From the NCBI GenBank assembly GCA_937975585.1, contig CALJUC010000246.1, forward strand, positions 1-14,889: DNA of 14,889 nucleotides, in the 5' to 3' direction. The notes under the pieces were generated by a model, which saw only the letters and a list, made by a program, of their open reading frames with translations, did not search any database and had not been told where the DNA came from. Source of the DNA: an uncultured Moraxella sp. GTDB lineage: Bacteria > Pseudomonadota > Gammaproteobacteria > Pseudomonadales > Moraxellaceae. Positions 1-5,914 of this stretch are shown here, one piece after another. The position numbers were made by a program, and so were the translations under genes. Positions within the stretch are counted from its first letter, which is position 1. Each line of letters begins with the position of its first letter.

Positions 1-36
1 AGATTTAAGTCTGATACGGATTTTCTGGTTAGCCAT
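1..36 (-). CDS. rpsJ: 30S ribosomal protein S10, N-terminal fragment (cut by window edge)
   Basis: Read on the minus strand, the first 36 bases encode MANQKIRIRLKS, the near-invariant N-terminus of ribosomal protein S10 (known family start: M-x-N-Q-R/K-I-R-I-R-L-K). S10 is a small-subunit protein and, as NusE, part of antitermination complexes. An AGGAG ribosome-binding site lies at 46-50, nine bases before the ATG at 34-36. Only twelve codons are visible; the rest and presumably rplC, rplD and the other S10-operon genes lie to the left. The fragment is short, but the motif plus the Shine-Dalgarno sequence and the strong upstream promoter make the call secure. Confidence 0.9.
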   Translation of the reverse strand, partial: MANQKIRIRLKS

Positions 37-319
37 GCCAGTAAGCTCCTAATATGGTTTATAGATAGGGTTAAGTTCTGCGTTGGGTGTTAAGCTGTTA
101 TTGAGTTAGCACTTAGTTGCATTTTTTAAAACAAAAAAAATTCCAGTCCCACTTCAACTGTTGCTTTATTAACACAGATGTTAATAAAGTGGTCAGTTAG
201 TGAAACTGTGGTTTTGTTTTAGTGTCGCAATCGATGGAGCGACTGTATCAAAGGGCTCGCTATTTAGCGTATTTGATAGCACTATTTGCTATCGCCCTGC
301 AATAAGTTAAGTGGGCTGT
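37..319 (-). promoter_or_regulatory. Structured 5' leader of the S10 operon
   Basis: This gene-free stretch reads as the rpsJ leader RNA on the minus strand. In order of transcription it holds a possible compact three-way junction (closing stem 294-298 with 252-256, enclosing hairpins 275-280/288-293 and 258-261/266-269); a hairpin 239-243/224-228; a short hairpin 204-208/194-198; a long rod 208-144 ending in a run of eight T; then unstructured sequence to the AGGAG box. Enterobacterial S10 leaders are bound by L4 to cause termination and translational repression; whether this leader is L4-controlled is inference. Pairings were read by eye, without energy calculation. Confidence 0.5.
133..208 (-). 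terminator. Attenuator-like intrinsic terminator in the rpsJ leader
   Basis: Minus-strand RNA can form a rod: 10 bp between 199-208 and 144-153 (two G-U pairs), 5 bp between 194-198 and 156-160, and a perfect 10-bp arm 180-189/164-173 extendable by one A-U pair. The rod is followed by GAA and eight T (140-133). This lies about 100-180 bases after the predicted transcription start and before rpsJ. It would also stop readthrough from the acyltransferase gene, which has no other visible terminator. Alternative hairpin 204-208/194-198 uses the same 5' arm and excludes the rod. Confidence 0.55.
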
Positions 320-347
320 ATTATACAGATTTTTGCGGGCTTTGCAA
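320..347 (-). promoter_or_regulatory. Sigma-70 promoter for rpsJ / S10 operon
   Basis: On the minus strand there is a perfect TATAAT -10 box at 320-325 and TTGCAA as -35 at 342-347, with a 16-base spacer. Transcription should start near 312, giving an rpsJ leader of about 275 bases. The -10 box overlaps the TAA stop codon of the acyltransferase gene (321-323), so the promoter sits inside the 3' end of the upstream gene. No comparably good promoter is visible nearer to rpsJ. Confidence 0.7.
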
Positions 348-1493
348 GTGATTTTGTCGTTTGTTTTTAGATTGATAAAAAGGTTTTTCGATATAGTTAT
401 GCGTTAGAACAGACAATATGACCGTCAACAAAAACACCAACGGTAGATACACATAATACACGCCCATCGGCCAAGCAAAGTTAAAGCTCGGCACGACTAA
501 CAATGCCAAGTAAATCACCAGCCCGTGCATCAAATAAATGCTATAGCTGATTTCCCCTAAAAATATTAACACTTTGTTTTGTAAGGCATTAAAAAAATCA
601 TAACCACTGGCAATTACACTAAACAAAAGGGTGATACATAGCATTTGGGTCAGTGAATATGGCTTAGTGTATATCATAATCCCCAACGCTAATAATGGTA
701 CTAGCCCATGCATCAATGGCGTAAATCGTTGCTGTAATGCCTTAAACCGTGGCGCAAAATATACAGGGATCATAGCGAGTATAAATAGCAGATACAACTG
801 TGGAATACTGTGCATAAATAAATATATCGCCACTGCCGTGGTTGCTAACACAAACAGGCTATACTTAACTGTCAGTTTGGGCTGTCTATGCAACAAAAAC
901 GCTAATAAGGGTAAAATAGAATAAAACGCCCATTCATAAATCAGTGTCCACACTGCCCCAGCGATTAACGGCTTGGCATAAAAATGCGGCAATGGTGGCA
1001 CATTAAACCCAAGCCATTTCCCGAGCCACAACAATAACCCTGCCCAATCAATCGCTACCCCATTCTGCCCAATAAAAATCACCGCACACAATATAGCCAA
1101 TGACAGATATAACGGATAAATACGTTTGGCGCGTCCTGAATAGAGCTTTATCCAATCGGTTTGCGCTTGTTTGAGCTTGTTAAAAAACAAATAACCCGTA
1201 ATCATAAAAAATAACGATACGGGTACCGCGCCCATGTTATTTAACAATGGGATAGTCGGTGATATCCACTTACCGGTATTGGCAAACCCATAGGTAATAT
1301 AGAAATGGTAAGCAAACACAGAGGTTGCCAATATACCGCGTAAGCCATCAATCGGTGATTGGCGTGACAATACCACAGGGTCAATTTGATTCGTGATGAC
1401 GCGATTAAGTCTAGGAATACGTTTTCCAAGCCAGCAAAACATCACTAAGGTCAATAGATAAACAACAGGCAATAATAATTGATTCAGAGACAC
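321..1493 (-). CDS. Acyltransferase 3 family integral membrane protein (OafA/YrhL type)
   Basis: The 390-residue product matches the acyltransferase_3 family (PF01757), multi-pass inner-membrane enzymes that transfer acyl (often acetyl) groups to sugars of O-antigen, peptidoglycan or exopolysaccharide. Visible family marks: DGLRG at 49-53 followed by His63 in the first core helix, R-x-x-RIYP at 121-127, a WTLIYEWAFY segment near 182-191, GEISYSIYLMH at 313-323 and the terminal IEKPF at 368-372. About ten hydrophobic segments are evident. The only in-frame start before a stop is GTG at 1491-1493, with an AGGA box 12 bases away (1506-1509), rather far. The gene begins just after the rng terminator; I see no convincing promoter, so it may depend on readthrough. 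The substrate cannot be told from sequence or context. Confidence 0.85.
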   Translation of the reverse strand: MSLNQLLLPVVYLLTLVMFCWLGKRIPRLNRVITNQIDPVVLSRQSPIDGLRGILATSVFAYHFYITYGFANTGKWISPTIPLLNNMGAVPVSLFFMITGYLFFNKLKQAQTDWIKLYSGRAKRIYPLYLSLAILCAVIFIGQNGVAIDWAGLLLWLGKWLGFNVPPLPHFYAKPLIAGAVWTLIYEWAFYSILPLLAFLLHRQPKLTVKYSLFVLATTAVAIYLFMHSIPQLYLLFILAMIPVYFAPRFKALQQRFTPLMHGLVPLLALGIMIYTKPYSLTQMLCITLLFSVIASGYDFFNALQNKVLIFLGEISYSIYLMHGLVIYLALLVVPSFNFAWPMGVYYVYLPLVFLLTVILSVLTHNYIEKPFYQSKNKRQNHLQSPQKSV

Positions 1494-1513
1494 GCGTGGT
1501 AAGTTTCCTACTC

Positions 1514-1555
1514 AAACAAAATAGCATGGGTAACGTTTGATTACCCCATGCTATT
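1514..1555 (-). terminator. Intrinsic terminator after rng
   Basis: Arms 1541-1555 and 1520-1533 pair over 14 bp with one bulged base (an AATAGCATGGG/CCCATGCTATT core) around a 7-base loop. On the minus strand the stem is followed by a T-rich tail (TTTTGTTTG). It lies 30 bases beyond the rng stop codon and only about 20 bases before the acyltransferase start. Confidence 0.75.
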
Positions 1556-1584
1556 AACCTTTCGTAACATAAATATAAGCTAAA

Positions 1585-3195
1585 TTAGTCTAATAAAATA
1601 TCGTACTGTTCTTGGTTATAGCGGCTATCAACCTCTACCCCAATCGGACGACTGAGTACGTACTCAAATTCTGCCACCGTATCCGCTTCACTCGATAACA
1701 GCATATCCACAATCACACTACTGGCGACAATGGTAAATTTCTTCGCTGCATTATAGGTACGGGCACAACGCATCAACTCGCGGAAAATCTCAAGACATAC
1801 GGTTTCTTGGCTTTTGACAAAGCCTTTTCCGCCACAAGTCGGACATGGCTCACACAGTTGCTGCTGTAGACTTTCGCGTGTGCGTTTACGCGTCATTTCA
1901 ATCAGACCAAGATTAGATACTTGGCTGATATTGGTCTTGGCGTAGTCACGTTTTAGCTGCTCTTGAAGGCTGGCAAGCACATCGTCACGATGCTCTTGCT
2001 CTTGCATATCAATAAAGTCCAGAATGATAATGCCGCCCAAGTTGCGTAGACGTAATTGACGGGCAATCGCATGCGTGGCTTCGAGGTTGGTCTTATACAC
2101 AGTATCTTCGAGTGAACGACCACCGACAAATGAGCCCGTATTGACATCAATCGTGGTCATGGCCTCGGTTTGGTCAATGATGAGATAACCACCCGACTTC
2201 AAATTAACACGGCGGTTTAACGCATCACGCAGGTCATCTTCAACACGATGCACATCAAACAATGCCTGTTCACCCTCATACAGTTGGATACGTGGATAAA
2301 TCAGGGGTACAAATTCTTTCGCAAATAAGCGGATATTTTCGCAGACATGGCGATTATCCACGGTGACGCGTTCTGTGGCTTCTCCAATTAAATCGCGAAT
2401 GGCACGTAGTGGTAGTGACAAATCTTGATAAATCAGCTCAAAACGGCGATTTTTTGGTGTTACATCGCAACGCGCCTGTACGGTACGCCACAGTTGCAGT
2501 AAGTAGTAAATATCTTCTTCTAGCTTATGACGAGGGATATTTTCCGCAGCGGTGCGCGCAATCAAGCCACCTTGTAGTCTGACTTGGTGCAATAATTCGC
2601 CCAATTCTGTTTTGAGGCGTTCACGCTCTTCGCCATCAATCCGCTGAGAGATCCCAATATGCTCACCATAGGGCAGATATACCAAATAGCGTGATGGCAG
2701 TGAAATATCGGTGGTTAAACGTGCGCCTTTACTGCCTAATTGGTCTTTAATCACTTGGACTAAAATCCGTTGGCCTTCATGTAAGCGGTTTTCGATAAGT
2801 TCAGGGGGTGGCGGTTGGTAAGAGGGCGTTGTTAACGCTAGTGTGGCCGTATTACTATCAAGACTGTCCAAAGGATTTAACGTCTTATCAATAGACTCAC
2901 TATCATCACTGAGTGGTAAAGCGCTATTGATAGAATTGGGAGGGAGCGGCTTCGGCAGTTTTTGTCGCATTGGCTGCATATCATTGACATGCAAAAATGC
3001 GGTACGCGACTGGCCAATATCAATAAAAGCGGCTTGCATACCGGGCAGTACACGCACCACGGTACCCAAATAAATATTACCCACCGAACCGAGTTTGCTA
3101 TGCCGTTCGATAAAAATCTCAGTTAGGATACCTTCTTCGAGTACCGCCACACGACTTTCTGTCGGACTGATATTAATTAATAATTCTTCGGTCAT
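1585..3195 (-). CDS. rng: Ribonuclease G
   Basis: RNase E/G family endoribonuclease that cuts single-stranded RNA, known in E. coli to mature the 5' end of 16S rRNA and to degrade some mRNAs. The start MTEELLINISPTESRVAVLE and the absence of a long tail mark it as RNase G rather than E. An S1 RNA-binding domain begins at about residue 37 (GNIYLGTVVRVLPGMQAAF). The catalytic aspartates are Asp350 (TTIDVNTG) and Asp393 (ILDFIDM); the zinc-link motif CPTC is at 451-454. At 536 residues it exceeds the 489 of E. coli RNase G, mainly because of a Pro/Ser/Asp-rich insert of about 40 residues inside the S1 domain (around 74-132). Start ATG is at 3193-3195 with a weak Shine-Dalgarno. It has its own candidate promoter and a terminator, so it looks monocistronic. 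Confidence 0.95.
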   Translation of the reverse strand: MTEELLINISPTESRVAVLEEGILTEIFIERHSKLGSVGNIYLGTVVRVLPGMQAAFIDIGQSRTAFLHVNDMQPMRQKLPKPLPPNSINSALPLSDDSESIDKTLNPLDSLDSNTATLALTTPSYQPPPPELIENRLHEGQRILVQVIKDQLGSKGARLTTDISLPSRYLVYLPYGEHIGISQRIDGEERERLKTELGELLHQVRLQGGLIARTAAENIPRHKLEEDIYYLLQLWRTVQARCDVTPKNRRFELIYQDLSLPLRAIRDLIGEATERVTVDNRHVCENIRLFAKEFVPLIYPRIQLYEGEQALFDVHRVEDDLRDALNRRVNLKSGGYLIIDQTEAMTTIDVNTGSFVGGRSLEDTVYKTNLEATHAIARQLRLRNLGGIIILDFIDMQEQEHRDDVLASLQEQLKRDYAKTNISQVSNLGLIEMTRKRTRESLQQQLCEPCPTCGGKGFVKSQETVCLEIFRELMRCARTYNAAKKFTIVASSVIVDMLLSSEADTVAEFEYVLSRPIGVEVDSRYNQEQYDILLD

Positions 3196-3230
3196 ATTGT
3201 ACTACTTATTGTAAAATTTTCGTCACCGCT

Positions 3231-3259
3231 ATTCTACTCGAAGTCGTTAATTTTGACCA
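3231..3259 (-). promoter_or_regulatory. Candidate promoter for rng
   Basis: Minus strand: TGGTCA (3254-3259) as -35 (4/6), 17-base spacer, TAGAAT (3231-3236) as -10 (5/6). Transcription would start near 3224, about 29 bases before the rng ATG. Confidence 0.5.
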
Positions 3260-3318
3260 ATGTAAAAGTTTTTGCCTAACCCCTATCATGGCTATGGGTT
3301 AATACCCGCTCATCACTC

Positions 3319-3969
3319 TCAGGATAATAATAAGCAAGAAAGCTCATTGACCGAATCCGCTAACGCAGTCGGGTTTTCTTGCACCAACACGCCCGCCACT
3401 TCACAGCCATAACTCACTGCAACGCTGTGCATACCCATATTATTCGCCATGCGAATGTCATGGATACTATCACCCACCATCACCGCATGCTCGACTTGAT
3501 GGCCAGTTTCCGCCAATATTTGCTCAAGCATCAATGGATTCGGTTTACCGGCGGTTTCATCCGCACAGCGTGAGGTGATAAAAAACGGCTTAATCCCCGA
3601 CCCCTCAAACACACGCTCCAAGCCGATACGTTTTTTACCGGTAGCAACCGCCAAAGTTTTGCCCGCGCGGTGTAAGGCGTGAATCAAATCGTAAATCCCG
3701 TCAAACAATTCGTCTTTGTCACAATGCTGCACGTAATAGTCGGCATAGTCTGCCAAAATCGCGTCGTGCTTGTCCGGATGATCAGGAAACAACATGGCAA
3801 TCGCTTCAACCAAGGCGATACCGATAATACCTTTTGTGGCTTCAGAAGTGACACTTACGCCATTGGCATTGGCAGCATGGTGCATGGCATCCACGATTAA
3901 GCCAATTGAGTCCATTAAAGTACCATCCCAATCAAAGATAATCAGTGATTTATGGGAAAAGTCGTTCAT
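3319..3969 (-). CDS. HAD-superfamily phosphatase (phosphoglycolate-phosphatase-like, subfamily IA)
   Basis: A 216-residue haloacid-dehalogenase-type phosphohydrolase. Motif I is DWDGT (residues 13-17; nucleophile Asp13, acid/base Asp15), motif II is VATGKK with Thr110, motif III is AGKP with Lys142, and motif IV is GDSIHD with Asp167 and Asp171; the helical cap lies between motifs I and II. The substrate is unknown; small phosphate esters are usual for this subfamily. I chose the ATG at 3967-3969 over one 30 bases upstream, because an AGGGA box sits 8-10 bases before it and the longer reading would overlap rluC by 20 bases. With this start the gap to rluC is 10 bases and the Shine-Dalgarno box touches the rluC stop codon, so translational coupling in an rluC-HAD operon is likely. 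The same gene pair next to rne is known in Pseudomonas. Confidence 0.85.
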   Translation of the reverse strand: MNDFSHKSLIIFDWDGTLMDSIGLIVDAMHHAANANGVSVTSEATKGIIGIALVEAIAMLFPDHPDKHDAILADYADYYVQHCDKDELFDGIYDLIHALHRAGKTLAVATGKKRIGLERVFEGSGIKPFFITSRCADETAGKPNPLMLEQILAETGHQVEHAVMVGDSIHDIRMANNMGMHSVAVSYGCEVAGVLVQENPTALADSVNELSCLLLS

Positions 3970-3979
3970 ATTATGTCCC

Positions 3980-5119
3980 TTACGCTGTTTTTGTACCAAT
4001 CAGGCTTTGCATATCGTCTGGTAATGGTGCGCTAATCACATCATATTCAGGAATCTCAAGCTGATGTGCATGCAGGCATAAACGGCGCACGTTTAATTTG
4101 TCCTGTGGGTTGTATTTGTCATCACCAAGTAGTGGATGGCCGATACTTGCCATATGCACACGGATTTGGTGCGTGCGTCCGGTTAATGGCTTGGCTTCGA
4201 TTAACGTCACTTTTTGCCCGTTAATGTCAAGTTTTTGGATAACCTTGACCTGGGTTTGGCTTGGTTTGCTGTCTTCTGATTTGGCATGGACTTTGACCCG
4301 ACGCTCACCACTTGGTAAGTTAAACTTTAATAACGGTTTATCAATGACCTGACTGTCTTTACCGACCCAACCATCTACCAAGGCAAGATAAATTTTTTGC
4401 ATCGTCTTTTCGCGTAGGTGTTCTTGCAAGGCTTTTAGCGTTGAGCGTTTTTTGGCAATCATCAGTAAGCCAGAGGTATCTTTGTCAATGCGATGTACCA
4501 GCTCAAGGTATTTTTTACCCGTGGCTTCTCGCATTGCTTCAATCACGCCAAACGATTCGCCACTGCCACCATGCACAGCAAGGCCAGCCGGTTTATTGAG
4601 TACCAGCAAACCATCGTCTTCATAAATAACGCGTTCAAGTAAACCTTGGGCAAACTCAGCACTGATAATCGGTTTTTCACGCGTGGCGAGTTTGACGGGT
4701 GCGATACGTACAATGTCGTTACGCTCAAGTTTGTCATGCGGTTTACAGCGCTTGCCATTCACGCGGATTTCATCACTGCGAATCATGTTATACACGTGCG
4801 AGCGTGGCAAGCCCTTGAGACGTGATAATAAAAAGTTATCAACGCGCTGGTCATGCTGTTGGCGTGTCACGGTCAGATAGTTGACTTTAGAAAAATCTAA
4901 AATCTCGTCATCGGCCGATTGCGGCTGTTTGCTTGAGTGACTGGTCTTATTCTGGGTTTTTGCCTTGATATTCGTTGAGTCGGCTGTTGATTTGTCACGC
5001 GGGGTTCGATTGGGCGCTTGGTTAGGCATTGCACCTTTACCGTCTTGCGGATTGGATGAGCGTTGGCGCTGCTCATTGGGGCGACGTGCCGGACGCTGCT
5101 TTTGTTGTTCGCGTGTCAT
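3980..5119 (-). CDS. rluC: 23S rRNA pseudouridine synthase RluC
   Basis: RluA-family pseudouridine synthase; E. coli RluC converts U955, U2504 and U2580 of 23S rRNA. Residues about 92-138 form an S4 RNA-binding domain (VDNFLLSRLKGLPRSHVYNM onward). The catalytic domain carries HRIDKDTSG with catalytic Asp212, the KPAGLAVHG segment at 176-184, and the TGRTHQIRVHMA block at 313-324 followed by GHPLLGDDKY. At 379 residues it is about 60 longer than E. coli RluC; the excess is a charged, Gln/Arg/Lys/Ser-rich, probably disordered N-terminal tail (1-75). The ATG at 5117-5119 has no good Shine-Dalgarno; an internal ATG at codon 31, preceded by AAAGGTG, could be an alternative start. It is divergent from rne and first of a two-gene operon with the HAD phosphatase. 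No clear promoter was found upstream. Confidence 0.93.
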   Translation of the reverse strand: MTREQQKQRPARRPNEQRQRSSNPQDGKGAMPNQAPNRTPRDKSTADSTNIKAKTQNKTSHSSKQPQSADDEILDFSKVNYLTVTRQQHDQRVDNFLLSRLKGLPRSHVYNMIRSDEIRVNGKRCKPHDKLERNDIVRIAPVKLATREKPIISAEFAQGLLERVIYEDDGLLVLNKPAGLAVHGGSGESFGVIEAMREATGKKYLELVHRIDKDTSGLLMIAKKRSTLKALQEHLREKTMQKIYLALVDGWVGKDSQVIDKPLLKFNLPSGERRVKVHAKSEDSKPSQTQVKVIQKLDINGQKVTLIEAKPLTGRTHQIRVHMASIGHPLLGDDKYNPQDKLNVRRLCLHAHQLEIPEYDVISAPLPDDMQSLIGTKTA

Positions 5120-5163
5120 ATTTTAATAGCCGTTTGATAAAAAATTTGCTATAGTTTAACAGT

Positions 5164-5333
5164 TTAGTGTGGCTATCGCTATCGATTCCCGGAGCGATGC
5201 ACCGATATGGACGTGATTTAACGTAGTACAGCCTATCACACTGATGATTCGACACGGTGACGCATGGGGTCTGTTAAATCGACGGCTGGTCACAGCGATA
5301 TTGGTATCCCTGTGATAGGACGCGGCACACTAA
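5164..5333. repeat. 170-bp GC-rich self-complementary element with terminal inverted repeats
   Basis: The ends TTAGTGTGGC (5164-5173) and GGCACACTAA (5324-5333) are inverted copies with one mismatch, and TA dinucleotides flank the GTGTG/CACAC core. Inside lie three further pairings: ATCGCT/AGCGAT (5175-5180/5193-5198), GATTTAAC/GTTAAATC (5215-5222/5273-5280), and a hairpin 5290-5315 (6 + 4 bp with one mismatch, TTGG loop). GC is about 52% inside against about 20% in the 80 bases from 5341 on. It encodes no plausible protein. It could be a small non-autonomous mobile element (MITE) or a structured RNA/leader of rluC; the sequence alone does not decide. Its right end is 45 bases or more from any coding sequence. 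Confidence 0.45.
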
Positions 5334-5914
5334 TACCCAATATTTTCGTGTTTGCTTAAAACCATATTTTTGAACTATTTTTGAATATTGTTTTAAGATA
5401 TTTTAATGTTTATTTAACCCAATTTTTGCACAAACACATACAAGTAAGAGAAGATAATTGTCAGTTCAACCGGCTATTAAGTAGTATTGGCAAGATTACC
5501 ATAATTTAACTTTTTGATTTGATGGCGGTCGGCTGTGCCTTACAACCACAACCCACCTGAACTACCCACCGATATGGCAATGGTAAAATAACCTGATACA
5601 TTGGCACTCGATAAGCCCAATGCGCGTTAAAAAACAGGATTTTGTAAAACCATTGATGTTATCACCATCAATACATGCAACAAATATGAACTAGAATCAG
5701 TGTGGTATTCCTGCTTTAAGCGCTTGCGTTATGCATGTTGCTTTAGGCATTTAGCTACCTGAGTACATGACAGACCGGTTAAGTGCTTATCGCGCTTAGC
5801 CTTGATTGGTAACGTATTGGTGTGCCTAACACCAAGCTAAACACTATTTGTGATAAATTGTTGAGTTAACAGTATTTTCTACCCTTGTATGTTTTGTGTG
5901 TAAGGAGACTGCAC
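5334..5914 (+). promoter_or_regulatory. Long upstream/leader region of rne
   Basis: No gene is visible. The AT-rich part (5341-5420) contains a possible promoter, TTGAAC at 5370-5375 and TAAGAT at 5394-5399 with an 18-base spacer, which would give a leader of about 500 bases; this call is weak. The leader contains hairpins 5599-5604/5617-5622, 5652-5658/5666-5672, a 10-bp stem 5777-5786/5792-5801 with loop TTATC, and a perfect 7-bp stem 5817-5823/5829-5835. The ribosome-binding site AAGGAG is at 5902-5907. In E. coli, RNase E represses its own synthesis through hairpins in a 361-base rne leader; an analogous role here is inference. Confidence 0.45.

Noticed and set aside
1494..1555. Promoter for the acyltransferase between the rng terminator and the GTG start
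   Set aside because: Too little space and no recognisable -35/-10 pair.
3277..3301. Inverted repeat TAACCC/GGGTTA between the HAD gene and rng as a terminator
   Set aside because: Only 6 bp, a 13-base loop, and no T run on the minus strand after it.
3970..3999. Longer start of the HAD phosphatase overlapping rluC
   Set aside because: The internal ATG at 3967-3969 has a good AGGGA box and the family starts just before the DWDGT motif.
5120..5163. A promoter for rluC directly upstream of its start
   Set aside because: Only weak -10-like matches (TAAACT, TATAGC) without a matching -35; not supportable.
5885..5914. Ten-residue N-terminal extension of RNase E from the upstream ATG
   Set aside because: No ribosome-binding site precedes 5885, whereas AAGGAG sits seven bases before ATG 5915, where the typical MKRILINATHAEE start begins.
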